Shown: in pieces, positions 18,373 through 27,778 of the stretch
Layout: every line of letters begins with the position of its first letter
Numbering within the stretch: position 1 is the stretch's first letter
Assembly (NCBI GenBank): GCA_964481075.1
Contig: CAYZSD010000001.1
Coordinates: 33,322 to 97,321, forward strand
Reading direction: 5' to 3'
Length of the DNA: 64,000 nt
Origin: MWFE01 sp964481075
GTDB taxonomy: Bacteria > Bacteroidota > Bacteroidia > Bacteroidales > Tenuifilaceae
Translations under genes and position numbers: made by a program
Notes under the pieces: generated by a model
What the model was told of the DNA's origin: nothing
Database searches by the model: none
The model's input: only the letters and a program-made list of their open reading frames with translations

Positions 18373-20376
18373 TTATAGCTTAATAAAACGTTTCCCAAAC
18401 GAGCGGTTGTTCTTTTCTTCGAAAATGATGTAGGTGCCTTTGCCAAGATTGGAAACACCAACTACCTCGTGATTCGATTTTGTGCTAAATTGTAGCATAA
18501 TTCTGCCCCAAATATCACATACTACATAATAACTACCAGCTAATCCTACTACATTAATATGCTCAGTTGCAAGACTAGGATAGATATTAAAAACAGAAAT
18601 CTTATTGGCTTCGCCAAGCCCAACCCCTGTATTGTTTATTCCAATTGTCATGCTGGCCACCGCTTCGTTCATGGCTGCATCTTTTGCCGTAACGCTTAGT
18701 ATATAAGTTCCGTTTGGTATAGTTCTGGTATCAAGAAGGATATCCTTATCGCCTTCATGAATTTCCTCATCGCCCGATGTGCTCGTAACAATTTGGTAGT
18801 ACTGACGGATGTCGTAGTTGCCAATGGAGTAGCAGGTTTCGTCTCGTGAATAAATAGTTTCTAGTATCATCCCTTCGTAATCACTTGAAAAGTAGGTGTC
18901 AAGAGGGAAATCGTAGTTATACGAAACCATGTCAACAACAGGTTCGTTCGGGTTCGAACTTGGGTATATCTTAAATGCTAGGCTAAAAACATCAATCTTC
19001 CAATAGGTATTAGCGATGTCATGAACCTTGCAAATAATTCGGATATCTCCTTCTAGCTGCATCGGATCGAGGTAGTTTCCACTTTCACTGCGAAATGCAA
19101 AAAGACTGTTGTCAAGAGTGTTTTCAAAAACAGGCGGTTGAGTGTCGATATTACCAATGACATCTGTGAGGGGATCGTTTGTTGTCCACCAAGCACCATT
19201 CCAAACCGCTCCCTGAGATTTTATCCTAGCAAAATGGACATGGGTAAAGCTATACCAAGGCCAGAAGATAAGTTCTCCAACCACATCGCCTGCTGAAACC
19301 AGATCGCCTACTGAAAAAGGAATTGAAGACTCTATCAAGTGTGCGTATAGATAACCATGTGTTTCTTCGGCAGTGTTTTCAACTGCAATGGCAATTCTAT
19401 GATTATATTCACCGCCTGTAGTAAGAACTGCCTTTACAACACCATCGGCCACGGCAAAAACTTGCTCGTTGGCTTGCCCCATGAAGTCAACTCCTGGGTG
19501 AAGGTATGGGGCTCCACCGTAATGCTGAATTTCTCCGTAACTGTTGCCAATAGGATGTGCGTATTCTTGCCCATACTTCAAGGGCGATTGGATTGGTTCA
19601 TGGATATACCTTGCAGCACTTCTAGGGTATATAACTCTATCTTTTTCACAAACGTGTTTTTCGCTTTCTAGCTGACGAAGGGTGAATACAAATTGATCTT
19701 TCTCCGTTAATTTTTCAACGAAAAGCAACGACTCCTCAAACGATACAGCATTAAAGAAAGTGCCACTTAATGAGTAAGATTTCAAAATCGAACTTTCTTC
19801 AACTTTAAAAATACTATGTCTTGAAAAAATAAAGGGTGTACCGCAATGAATTAGGATTCTTAATGGTTGCTCACTGACCGAAATACTTTTTTCACCCCAA
19901 TGAACGATACCACTGTATTCATCATAGAATAATGGAATACCTTTTTCATCGACATTGAAAACCGAAGACTTTGGATAGTAACATGTTGTGAAATTCTCAG
20001 TATTTACTGTTACAAGATTCTTTGAATCGAAGAAGATAACATACTTTTTATTTTGAGAGAGTTGAATTCCATAGGTTCTGCTGAAATGCATGGTTTTTAA
20101 AAGATTACCTTGCCAATTGTAAAACCGAACGATAACTGGCACCGATGCTTCATACGATTCAACGGTCATGTAGCCAGCATTAGTGATATACATACCATTT
20201 CCAAGTAATTCGACTCCATTAATATCAATTTTTTTTGAATCACCATCAACAAAATAATGTGGCTTTAACTTGTTCTCCGGAAGAATTATATGGCCGGCAT
20301 AATTCAAACGAAAATTTTGGCTTGAAGCAAATATCCACAGAAGGATTAACGAAAAAGTTATCAAAAGGTGTTTCAT
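18373..20376 (-). CDS. Secreted M23 metallopeptidase with T9SS-type C-terminus
   Basis: Exported Zn endopeptidase of the lysostaphin/LytM type, 667 residues from the ATG at 20376, whose signal peptide (KHLLITFSLILLWIFASSQ) starts at once; a reading from 20409 only adds 11 residues. The N-terminal 260 residues are unassigned. The peptidase domain has Zn ligands H293 and D297 (HPGVD) and H379-x-H381 (HVHF). A beta-rich region follows, and the last 80 residues look like a T9SS type A sorting domain (SVFNIYPSLATEHINVVGL at its start, final RSFGKRFIKL). It may cut peptidoglycan peptides of other cells or extracellular peptides. Followed by a SpoIIE sensor gene. Confidence 0.85.
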   Translation of the reverse strand: MKHLLITFSLILLWIFASSQNFRLNYAGHIILPENKLKPHYFVDGDSKKIDINGVELLGNGMYITNAGYMTVESYEASVPVIVRFYNWQGNLLKTMHFSRTYGIQLSQNKKYVIFFDSKNLVTVNTENFTTCYYPKSSVFNVDEKGIPLFYDEYSGIVHWGEKSISVSEQPLRILIHCGTPFIFSRHSIFKVEESSILKSYSLSGTFFNAVSFEESLLFVEKLTEKDQFVFTLRQLESEKHVCEKDRVIYPRSAARYIHEPIQSPLKYGQEYAHPIGNSYGEIQHYGGAPYLHPGVDFMGQANEQVFAVADGVVKAVLTTGGEYNHRIAIAVENTAEETHGYLYAHLIESSIPFSVGDLVSAGDVVGELIFWPWYSFTHVHFARIKSQGAVWNGAWWTTNDPLTDVIGNIDTQPPVFENTLDNSLFAFRSESGNYLDPMQLEGDIRIICKVHDIANTYWKIDVFSLAFKIYPSSNPNEPVVDMVSYNYDFPLDTYFSSDYEGMILETIYSRDETCYSIGNYDIRQYYQIVTSTSGDEEIHEGDKDILLDTRTIPNGTYILSVTAKDAAMNEAVASMTIGINNTGVGLGEANKISVFNIYPSLATEHINVVGLAGSYYVVCDIWGRIMLQFSTKSNHEVVGVSNLGKGTYIIFEEKNNRSFGKRFIKL

Positions 20377-20578
20377 GGATTCATTTATTAGTGTTGAAAG
20401 CTTTTGCATTTAAGATAAAGGTCGAAGCTACTAAAAAAAAGATAGTATTTCAAAGACAATGAAAAATAAGCTTTGTGAAAAGCTTAGTATTTTGTCAAAT
20501 AAGAAAAAAATTAAGAATTATTCACCTTTTGGGTGTCTTTTTTTTTTACCTTGCCTTGTTATTTTAACTTCATTCGCC

Positions 20579-23500
20579 ATGAGACAAACTCTAAAAAAAG
20601 TATTTCAATTACTGCTACTTTTAGGAGCAGTTTTCTGTTCAAATAAAGCCATAAGTCAGGATGGAAATCCTTTCCTTTCCCACTTTAGGTTACCAAGTGG
20701 TGTTAGCAACCAGAACTGGGGCTTTGAGCAAGGGAGCAATGGGCAGATGTTTATCCTGAACAGAAAGGGAATTTACACCTTCGATGGTTTGCAGTGGGAG
20801 AATTTAGGCGTTTCAGGTCGTCCGATAGCCATTGCCTACACAAACCAATTGTTCTATTGTAGCGACAAAGGGGTTGGCTACTTCCAACAGAACGATAACG
20901 GGACTTACTCACAGGAGATTCTTTTGGAATCGACTGGTTCAAATCTTTTCTACAAAATTTCTAAGATTGAAGAGGGATTGCTTGTTGTTTCACCACAAAC
21001 CATTTGTCAAATAACCATTGGCGATGGCATAAAAGTTGACACCCTTTACCACGAGGTACGTCAGGAGGTCTTCATCTCCGATTTTTTCCGACTTAAAGGG
21101 CAGATGTATCATGTAAAGAACAGAGCCTTGATATACCTTAATAAACCCGATGGTAAGTACGAAATGTTGGCGGGTCTTCCCATCGGAGAGGATATGATTT
21201 TCTCATTTATTCATGGCGATATTGCAGTTTTTGGCTCTTCAACAAATAGGCTCTACAAATTTGATGGCAGAAGGCTCACCCCTTTCGCCCTCAAAGAGCA
21301 AAGTTACATTAACCTGAGTCTCCTTACTGGGGGCATTTCAATTGACGAGTCTAGTTTTGCCCTTTCTACCCTAAATGGAGGATGCATCATTGTTAATTCA
21401 TCAAACGGAGCAACCATAACTACCATTAACTTCTTCAATGGTCTTCCTGACGATGAGGTTTACTCACTTGGAAAGGATAGCAAAGGGGGTCTTTGGGTAT
21501 CGCATGGAATGGGTATAACAAGGGTCGATTTGAAGTTACCTGTTAGATCCTTTAACCATTACCCTGGCTTGAGGGGCAACATCCTTTCAAGTATTGAACA
21601 TAATGGGAAACTGTTTGTAGGTTGTAGCGAGGGCTTATATTTACTTTCTGAAGTACGCGATTATAGGTCTGTTGAAGTGGTAGATAAACCTGCACCTTCA
21701 CAGAAAAGTACTCAACCCGAAGTTTCAAGAGATAATCAGGATCAAAAGCAACACACAGTCGAGGAGAAAAAGAAAGGTTTTCTAAATAAATTATTCTCTC
21801 GAAGAGATAGTAAGGCTTCCGATGAGGATGTAGCAATTAAAGTTGCTTCCGATGCCCCAAAAACACTTGAAGAGAAAGATCTTTCGCCTACAAAAAGGAA
21901 AATCTATCAACTTCAATCGGTCAGTCATTCATACAAACAAATAACTGGAGTTACAGGAAAAGTAAGAATTCTTTTCGATTATAAAGGCTCGTTGTTTGCT
22001 GCAACAAATTTTGGTCTATTCGAAATCATTGGGGAGAGAGTTAACCCAATAGTTAGGGGGAAAAACATAACTTTTGCCGAACCATCATCTTTCATCGATA
22101 ATACCTTGCTCGTTGGAACAGACGGGGGGGCTTACCTTGCAGTTAAAAAAGGTAATGCATGGGTCTTATCGGCTCTCTTTGAGGGAGATAACGAACAAAT
22201 TATCAGCATTGCTGAGGCAAACAAGGAGAAAATTCTTGTAGCCAGCGAATTTGATGTTATTCTGGTTAACCAAGTTGAAAAGAAGTACACTACAACCATT
22301 TTAAAAGTTGAAGGTACTGAGTTTGGTTCTCCTCTAGTAAGACGAATTAACGGTGAAGCTTTTGCATTCACATCAGCTGGCTCGTTTCTGTTTAATGCAG
22401 AGAATGATGAGTTTAAACCTGATGTTTCTTTGGGTTATATAGGTTCAACTTTAATCGCATTTCATCAGGCGGGCTATACCTGGATGAAAGGAAATGCTGG
22501 ATGGGTGTGCTATAATTCAGAACCCGACAAACCCACTTTTTCAGCAGGAATTCTTAATTTACTTGATGACCCCAAGAGCATTTATGTTTCAAGTAAAGGG
22601 AAAATCTTAGCTGTTAATAGATACACACAGCTATATAGCATTTCAGAAAAAATCGATCAAAAAACAGAAAAGGAACTAGATGTGCTACTTAAAAAAGTAC
22701 TTGAAAAGTCGGGGGCATTACTCGAACCCAAGAACATAAAGCTTAGCTATTCAAACAATTCCCTTGCAGTAAACATTAGTGCACCCTCCTACCTAAAGGA
22801 GGGCTCAGTGCAGTTTCAATATATCATAAAAGGATTAATGATAGATTGGTCCGAGTGGACAAATAACCCAGTACTAGAGTTCCCTTACCTACCTTCAGGA
22901 AAACATACAATTAATATAAGAGCAAGAGATGTGCTTGGCAATCAAAGTCAAACGCTTGATATTCCTATTCATATTAGGCCTCCTTTCTGGAAAACCGTTT
23001 GGTTCATTGCTTTATGCTTAGTTGCGCTAGTTGTATTTTTTATACAAGTAGTCAAAATTAGAGAACGTAACCTAATAAAAGAAAAGGAAATATTAGAGCA
23101 AAAGGTAAGAGAACGAACCAAAACCATTGAGGAGCAAAAGGAAGTCCTCAAACAGCAGCGCGACGATTTGGCAAAATACAACGAAGAAATTCTTCAGCAG
23201 AAGGAAGAAATCGAAACACAGCGTGATGAGATTGAAGCACAGCGCGATCAGATTTTCAAGCAGAACGACGAGATTACCAAGAGCATTACATACGCTCGAA
23301 GAATTCAGTCAGCAGTTATGCCCTCACGAGAAATGATTAGCTGTCTGCTTGATAATCATTTTCTTCTTTTCCGACCCCGTGATATTGTTAGTGGCGACTT
23401 CTATTGGATGACAGAAAAGAACGGAAAGGTAGTTGTTGTTGCAGCCGACTGTACAGGTCACGGGGTACCAGGTGCCTTCATGAGTATGATGGGGGTATCG

Positions 23501-24022
23501 TTTTTAAACGATATTGTGAATGTTGCAGGAGTTACTCAACCTGATTTGATGCTTAACGAGTTACGCGAAAAGATAAAGACAACCCTCTGGCAAACAGGCA
23601 AAGAGGGAGAGGCACGTGATGGGATGGATATTGCCGTTTGTGTGTTCGATAAAAATTTGAAAAAAGTTCAGTTTGCCGGAGCATATAACCCCCTTTATAT
23701 TATTCGTGACGGAGAAATCATTGAAATAAAAGCCGATAAAATGCCTGTCGGAATTCATGTTAAAGAGAAGGATTCGTTTACCATACATGAAATTGAACTA
23801 GCAAAAGGAGACAGCCTTTATATCTTCTCCGATGGATATGTCTCGCAGTTTGGTGGACCCGAAGGGAAAAAGTTCATGGCTAAACCTTTTAAAGAATTAC
23901 TAGCCTCATTGTACGGAAAGCCTATGAGCACTCAACTAAAAGCACTTGAAGATGCACTTGATATTTGGCAGGGTGCTCACGACCAAGTTGATGATGTTCT
24001 TGTAATTGGAATTACAATTTAG
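20579..24022 (+). CDS. Propeller sensor with Y_Y_Y domain and SpoIIE-type phosphatase output, second copy
   Basis: Membrane sensor of 1147 residues from the ATG at 20579; a reading from 20459 would add 40 residues, but 20579 gives a clean signal peptide (QTLKKVFQLLLLLGAVFCS). Propeller blades fill the periplasmic part; a charged segment (about residues 366-440, with KKKGFLNKLFSRRDSK) interrupts them. Then come a Y_Y_Y domain (IIKGLMIDWSEWTNNPVLEF), one transmembrane helix, a coiled coil of repeated Q-R-D-E-I units, and SpoIIE/PP2C motifs SGDFYW, ADCTGHGVPGAFMSM, FSDGYVSQFGG and VDDVLVIG. Divergent from the M23-SpoIIE pair. Signal and target unknown. Confidence 0.9.
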   Translation: MRQTLKKVFQLLLLLGAVFCSNKAISQDGNPFLSHFRLPSGVSNQNWGFEQGSNGQMFILNRKGIYTFDGLQWENLGVSGRPIAIAYTNQLFYCSDKGVGYFQQNDNGTYSQEILLESTGSNLFYKISKIEEGLLVVSPQTICQITIGDGIKVDTLYHEVRQEVFISDFFRLKGQMYHVKNRALIYLNKPDGKYEMLAGLPIGEDMIFSFIHGDIAVFGSSTNRLYKFDGRRLTPFALKEQSYINLSLLTGGISIDESSFALSTLNGGCIIVNSSNGATITTINFFNGLPDDEVYSLGKDSKGGLWVSHGMGITRVDLKLPVRSFNHYPGLRGNILSSIEHNGKLFVGCSEGLYLLSEVRDYRSVEVVDKPAPSQKSTQPEVSRDNQDQKQHTVEEKKKGFLNKLFSRRDSKASDEDVAIKVASDAPKTLEEKDLSPTKRKIYQLQSVSHSYKQITGVTGKVRILFDYKGSLFAATNFGLFEIIGERVNPIVRGKNITFAEPSSFIDNTLLVGTDGGAYLAVKKGNAWVLSALFEGDNEQIISIAEANKEKILVASEFDVILVNQVEKKYTTTILKVEGTEFGSPLVRRINGEAFAFTSAGSFLFNAENDEFKPDVSLGYIGSTLIAFHQAGYTWMKGNAGWVCYNSEPDKPTFSAGILNLLDDPKSIYVSSKGKILAVNRYTQLYSISEKIDQKTEKELDVLLKKVLEKSGALLEPKNIKLSYSNNSLAVNISAPSYLKEGSVQFQYIIKGLMIDWSEWTNNPVLEFPYLPSGKHTINIRARDVLGNQSQTLDIPIHIRPPFWKTVWFIALCLVALVVFFIQVVKIRERNLIKEKEILEQKVRERTKTIEEQKEVLKQQRDDLAKYNEEILQQKEEIETQRDEIEAQRDQIFKQNDEITKSITYARRIQSAVMPSREMISCLLDNHFLLFRPRDIVSGDFYWMTEKNGKVVVVAADCTGHGVPGAFMSMMGVSFLNDIVNVAGVTQPDLMLNELREKIKTTLWQTGKEGEARDGMDIAVCVFDKNLKKVQFAGAYNPLYIIRDGEIIEIKADKMPVGIHVKEKDSFTIHEIELAKGDSLYIFSDGYVSQFGGPEGKKFMAKPFKELLASLYGKPMSTQLKALEDALDIWQGAHDQVDDVLVIGITI

Positions 24023-24053
24023 ATTACAAATTTTTTTATTTGATAATGTTTTT

Positions 24054-24061
24054 TACCTTTG
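24054..24061 (+). promoter_or_regulatory. -7 box for the DUF177-rpmF-plsX-fabH operon
   Basis: TACCTTTG matches TAnnTTTG exactly, 32 nt after the stop of the sensor gene and 19 nt before the preferred GTG start at 24081. No TTTG is at ideal spacing; one at 24039-24042 is too close. The box implies a leader of only about 13 nt. Confidence 0.5.
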
Positions 24062-24080
24062 CCCGATATTTTTTTCGGAA

Positions 24081-24656
24081 GTGAGCAGGATTTCGGACAG
24101 GTATATTATTCACTATAAGGGGCTTAGTTTAGGAGCTCATCATTTCGATTTCGAAATTGATGGTATCCTTTTTCAGGAGTATCAGAGCAAGGACATACTC
24201 AATGGTAATCTTATAGCAAGTGTTGATATGGTAAAACATAGCACAATGCTTGAACTTGAAATTACAGTTGAGGGTCAAGTTGAGGTTACTTGCGACCGAT
24301 GCCTTGAACCCTTCTGGATAGATGTTGATTTCGAGGGAACTCTCATAGTTAGAATTGTTTCTGACGAACTAAGTACGGAGCTGGATGACGAGATGTGGGT
24401 CATAACCAACAATGAACACGAACTTAACCTTGCTCATTACCTTTACGAAAGCGTTTGCCTATCCATACCACTACAGCACTTTCATGGTGTGAATGGTTCA
24501 AACGCATCCGACTGCGACAAGGCAATGCTTAGCATGATTGCTGGAGAAGAAAAAAAGATAGATGCAAATGTAGAAAAGCTAGATATCGACCCACGTTGGG
24601 AATCGCTTAAGAACTTGAAAAGCAGCATGGAAGATGATAGCATTAAGTATAACTAG
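24081..24656 (+). CDS. DUF177/YceD family protein (rRNA accumulation)
   Basis: Cytoplasmic protein of 191 residues related to YceD/DUF177, needed for 23S rRNA accumulation in other organisms. The family hallmark is the cysteine pair in VTCDRCLEPFWIDVDFEG; the C-terminus has the conserved DPRWESLKNLK. I chose the GTG at 24081: a longer reading from 24006 would overlap the preceding sensor gene and includes a hydrophobic stretch absent from the family. It heads an operon with rpmF, plsX and fabH, a linkage conserved in many bacteria. Confidence 0.88.
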   Translation: MSRISDRYIIHYKGLSLGAHHFDFEIDGILFQEYQSKDILNGNLIASVDMVKHSTMLELEITVEGQVEVTCDRCLEPFWIDVDFEGTLIVRIVSDELSTELDDEMWVITNNEHELNLAHYLYESVCLSIPLQHFHGVNGSNASDCDKAMLSMIAGEEKKIDANVEKLDIDPRWESLKNLKSSMEDDSIKYN

Positions 24657-24671
24657 ATAATAATTAAGAAA

Positions 24672-24857
24672 ATGGCACATCCTAAGAGTAGAATTTCTAA
24701 GCAAAGAAAAAACAAGCGCAGAACACATTACAAGGCAGAATTACCAACACTTGGAACTTGTTCAAACTGTGGCGCAACAATTCAGTATCACCGTGTTTGC
24801 CCTGAGTGCGGCTACTATCGTGGTAAGCTTGCTATTGAGAAAGCAGCTAAGTCATAA
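24672..24857 (+). CDS. rpmF: Ribosomal protein bL32
   Basis: Large-subunit ribosomal protein of 61 residues. It shows the start MAHPKSRISKQRKNKRRTH and a zinc ribbon with CSNC and CPEC pairs (four cysteines), the Zn-binding (C+) form of the protein. It lies 15 nt after the DUF177 gene and 45 nt before plsX. The DUF177-rpmF-plsX order is the classical arrangement linking ribosome and membrane-lipid synthesis. Confidence 0.98.
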   Translation: MAHPKSRISKQRKNKRRTHYKAELPTLGTCSNCGATIQYHRVCPECGYYRGKLAIEKAAKS

Positions 24858-24902
24858 TTTTAGATCATTCAGGTTAATTAACTAACCCCAAAAGATTGGC
24901 TT

Positions 24903-25844
24903 ATGAAAATTGGTGTTGATGCAATGGGTGGAGATTTTGCCCCAAAGGCAGTTGTTTCTGGAGCAATACTTGCCCAAAAACAGCTGCTACCTTCTGAAAG
25001 GATAGTTCTTTTTGGGGATGAAAAGCAAATAGCTGAACTTATCGCAATCGAGAACGCAAATCCAGAAGACTTCGATATCGTACACTGCACTGAGGTGATA
25101 GGGATGGGCGATGAACCAGCAAAATCTTTTGCAAAAAAGCCCGACTCAAGCATCTCGGTTGGTTTCAGGTGGCTTGCCGAAAAGAAAATTGACGGTTTTG
25201 CAAGCGCAGGAAACACTGGAGCCATGCTAGTGGGCACGATGTACACCATCAAATCGGTTTCTGGGCTAATCCGTCCAGCAATTGCCAGCTATGTTCCTGT
25301 ATCCGAAGAGAAGTTTAACCTAATTCTCGATGTAGGCATAAACCCTGATTGCAGACCCGACGTTCTTTTACAGTACGGTGTACTTGGCTCAATCTTTGCC
25401 AAGCTGATTTTTGGGGTTGATAACCCGAGGGTTGGTTTACTTAATATTGGCGAGGAGGAGGAAAAGGGAAATCTTGTAACAAAGGCAACCTACGATTTGA
25501 TGAAGAATGCTGCCGAAATTAATTTTGTTGGGAATATCGAAGGGAATGAACTTTTCTCCGACAAACGTGCCGATGTGGTTGTTTGCGATGGGTTTGTTGG
25601 GAATGTAATTCTAAAGGAGGCAGAAGCATTCTATCATCTGCTTCGTAAGAGAAATATTAACGATCCTTTCTTTGAAAGGTTTAACTTCGAGAATTACGGA
25701 GGAACACCAATCCTTGGCGTTAACGCACCAGTAATCATTGGGCATGGTGTTTCGAATGCAAAAGCAATCATGAACATGATTCTTCAAACAAAGACAGTTA
25801 TTAGCTCAAATCTTTGCGGGAAAATTAAAGAAGCTTTCAACTAA
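24903..25844 (+). CDS. plsX: Phosphate acyltransferase PlsX
   Basis: Makes acyl-phosphate from acyl-ACP and phosphate, the first step of PlsX/PlsY phospholipid synthesis; peripheral to the cytoplasmic membrane. 313 residues. Family motifs are present: KIGVDAMGGDFAPKAVVSGA at the N-terminus, SAGNTGAMLVG, LLNIGEEEEKGN and VVCDGFVGNVILKEAE. Its stop codon overlaps the fabH start codon by one base, so the two genes are probably translationally coupled. Confidence 0.97.
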   Translation: MKIGVDAMGGDFAPKAVVSGAILAQKQLLPSERIVLFGDEKQIAELIAIENANPEDFDIVHCTEVIGMGDEPAKSFAKKPDSSISVGFRWLAEKKIDGFASAGNTGAMLVGTMYTIKSVSGLIRPAIASYVPVSEEKFNLILDVGINPDCRPDVLLQYGVLGSIFAKLIFGVDNPRVGLLNIGEEEEKGNLVTKATYDLMKNAAEINFVGNIEGNELFSDKRADVVVCDGFVGNVILKEAEAFYHLLRKRNINDPFFERFNFENYGGTPILGVNAPVIIGHGVSNAKAIMNMILQTKTVISSNLCGKIKEAFN

Positions 25845-26854
25845 TGGGAAAAATAACAGCAGCTATTTCTGGTATAGCAGGCTATGTTCCCGAATACATT
25901 CTTACCAATCAGGAACTTAGTCAGATGGTTGATACCACCGATGAGTGGATAATGACTCGTATAGGTATAAAGGAGCGCAGAATTCTTAAAGGCAACGGAA
26001 AAGGAACTAGCGATATGGCAATGCACGCCGTGAATGATTTGCTCCGCAAAACAAATACACACCCCGATGAGGTTGATATGCTAATTTGCGGTGTGGTTAC
26101 GCCAGACATGCAGTTCCCTGCTACAGCAAATATTATTAGCGACAAGTGTGGCATTACAAAGGCTTTCGGTTACGACATGAACGCTGGCTGCTCCAGCTTT
26201 TTGTACGCACTAGTTACTGGTTCTAAGTTTGTTGAGTCTGGAACACACAAGAAGGTTGTGATTGTTGGTGCCGATAAAATGTCGTCAATCACCGATTATA
26301 CCGATCGTGCTACTTGTCCAATCTTTGGTGATGGTGCCGGTGCGGTTCTTCTTGAACCCAATACAGAAGGATTTGGTGTTGTGGATTCATTGATGCAGGT
26401 AGATGGCTCAGGCAGAAAGCACTTACACCAGGTTGCAGGAGGGTCAATGTATCCCGCTTCATTCGACACTGTAGCAAAACGCCAGCACTTTATCTATCAG
26501 GAGGGACAGCCAGTATTTAAAGCTGCCGTTTCCAACATGGCCGATACGGCTGTTGAAATGATGCGCAGAAATAGCATAACTCCTGAAAACCTTGCATGGC
26601 TTGTACCACATCAAGCAAACATGAGGATAATTGAAGCTACCGCAAAACGCATGGGTATCAAGAAGGAACAGGTGATGATTAATATTGAACGCTTCGGAAA
26701 TACCACAAGCGCAACCATTCCCCTTTGTATTTGGGAGTGGGAGCCACAGCTCAGAAAAGGTGATAATATTATAATTGCTACTTTTGGTGCTGGTTTCACA
26801 TGGGGCGCAAGCCTGGTAAAATGGGCTTACGATGGTAGTAAGGTTGCCCAATAG
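25844..26854 (+). CDS. fabH: 3-oxoacyl-ACP synthase III (KAS III)
   Basis: Condenses acetyl-CoA (or other short acyl-CoA) with malonyl-ACP to start fatty-acid synthesis, 336 residues. The catalytic triad is visible: Cys116 in MNAGCSSFLYAL, His256 in VPHQANMRI and Asn286 in RFGNTTSATIPL. Starter-unit preference (straight or branched) cannot be read with confidence. It is the last gene of the DUF177-rpmF-plsX operon and is followed by a strong terminator hairpin at 26878. Confidence 0.97.
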   Translation: MGKITAAISGIAGYVPEYILTNQELSQMVDTTDEWIMTRIGIKERRILKGNGKGTSDMAMHAVNDLLRKTNTHPDEVDMLICGVVTPDMQFPATANIISDKCGITKAFGYDMNAGCSSFLYALVTGSKFVESGTHKKVVIVGADKMSSITDYTDRATCPIFGDGAGAVLLEPNTEGFGVVDSLMQVDGSGRKHLHQVAGGSMYPASFDTVAKRQHFIYQEGQPVFKAAVSNMADTAVEMMRRNSITPENLAWLVPHQANMRIIEATAKRMGIKKEQVMINIERFGNTTSATIPLCIWEWEPQLRKGDNIIIATFGAGFTWGASLVKWAYDGSKVAQ

Positions 26855-26877
26855 GGTTCATTATATAACAAATATTA

Positions 26878-26910
26878 CAACACCTTCCAATTTTATTTAG
26901 GAAGGTGTTG
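26878..26910 (+). terminator. Rho-independent terminator after fabH
   Basis: A perfect 11-bp inverted repeat, CAACACCTTCC (26878-26888) and GGAAGGTGTTG (26900-26910), encloses an 11-nt A/T loop and is followed by TCTTTT. It lies 24 nt after the fabH stop, between convergent genes. The minus-strand side lacks a T run, so it works mainly for fabH. Confidence 0.85.
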
Positions 26911-26937
26911 TCTTTTATAAGGGTTTTGTAAATGTCC

Positions 26938-27747
26938 TCACGGTTTTTGCTTTTTAAATGGGTCGAAGAAGTATTTTAAACATACGCCCCCAATAAGCGA
27001 TGGATGTCCTAGCTTGTCCCTATGTTCGTGCTTAATGGTTTCGTCTGGGTAAACATCGAACCGATGAAGGTTTGGGTAGTCCAAAGGAATAGAAACGCCC
27101 AAAAGCATACTTAATGTAAGCCTGTCGAAAGTGTAACCCCAAAAGATAGAAGGCTCCATAAAGCTTATCCAAAAATCATAGTAGTAGCTCTTAAACCCAG
27201 TAGCATAATACCACGAGTCGAAAAACTCAACATCTTTGTATTTGGCAATAGAAATACGGGTCGATAATCCAAATTCTTTTTGCGCTTTTACTTTCGAAAG
27301 ATTAATTTGTCCGAAAAAACTATAATATGAAGCGTTTGTGTAATCTCTTTCTTCTGAGTGGCCTGAGAAGAACCAGCTATTACTTACCCTATTAATGCCA
27401 AATCCTGCAAGAGCTTCGAACGAAAAATTTTGCCTCACAAAGTATCCTACGCCACCATTAAAAACATAGTTCTGAGAGGTAATCATATATTTATCTCCAA
27501 AAATTATAGTTCTCCTCATCCTTGAGCTATAGTCTAATGTTCCTGTAGTAAAAAGGGCTAAATTATCGAGTACGGAGTACGAGACACCAAAGTTCAACCC
27601 TTTCCCATAACCAACTCTTGCTATAAGTTCATTTCCGCTTTTATGCGATAAAAAGAACTGTGGCTTTGGGATGTAGTAATTCTTTTGGGAGAAAGCTCCA
27701 GGTACTGATGCTACTAGAATTGACAGTATATAGGAATATCGCTTCAT
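26938..27747 (-). CDS. Exported outer-membrane protein of unknown function
   Basis: Not recognised. 269 residues with a signal peptide (KRYSYILSILVASVPGAFS) and a mature part built of amphipathic beta strands with many Y, F and W: YFVRQNFSFEALAGFGINRVS, YYDFWISFMEPSIFWGYTF, LTLSMLLGVSIPL. The pattern resembles small OmpA-like or DUF-type outer-membrane barrels. It is the third gene of the operon with a CsgG/TolB-N-like protein and a lipoprotein, so a joint envelope complex is possible. A 30-nt gap separates it from the upstream gene. Confidence 0.65.
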   Translation of the reverse strand: MKRYSYILSILVASVPGAFSQKNYYIPKPQFFLSHKSGNELIARVGYGKGLNFGVSYSVLDNLALFTTGTLDYSSRMRRTIIFGDKYMITSQNYVFNGGVGYFVRQNFSFEALAGFGINRVSNSWFFSGHSEERDYTNASYYSFFGQINLSKVKAQKEFGLSTRISIAKYKDVEFFDSWYYATGFKSYYYDFWISFMEPSIFWGYTFDRLTLSMLLGVSIPLDYPNLHRFDVYPDETIKHEHRDKLGHPSLIGGVCLKYFFDPFKKQKP

Positions 27748-27778
27748 GCTTTTTCTTTTTAAAGTTTAAAATTTGCCT

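Noticed and set aside
26900..26937. Terminator for the minus-strand gene at 26938
   Set aside because: The minus-strand side of the hairpin at 26878-26910 has no T run, so it is assigned to fabH only.
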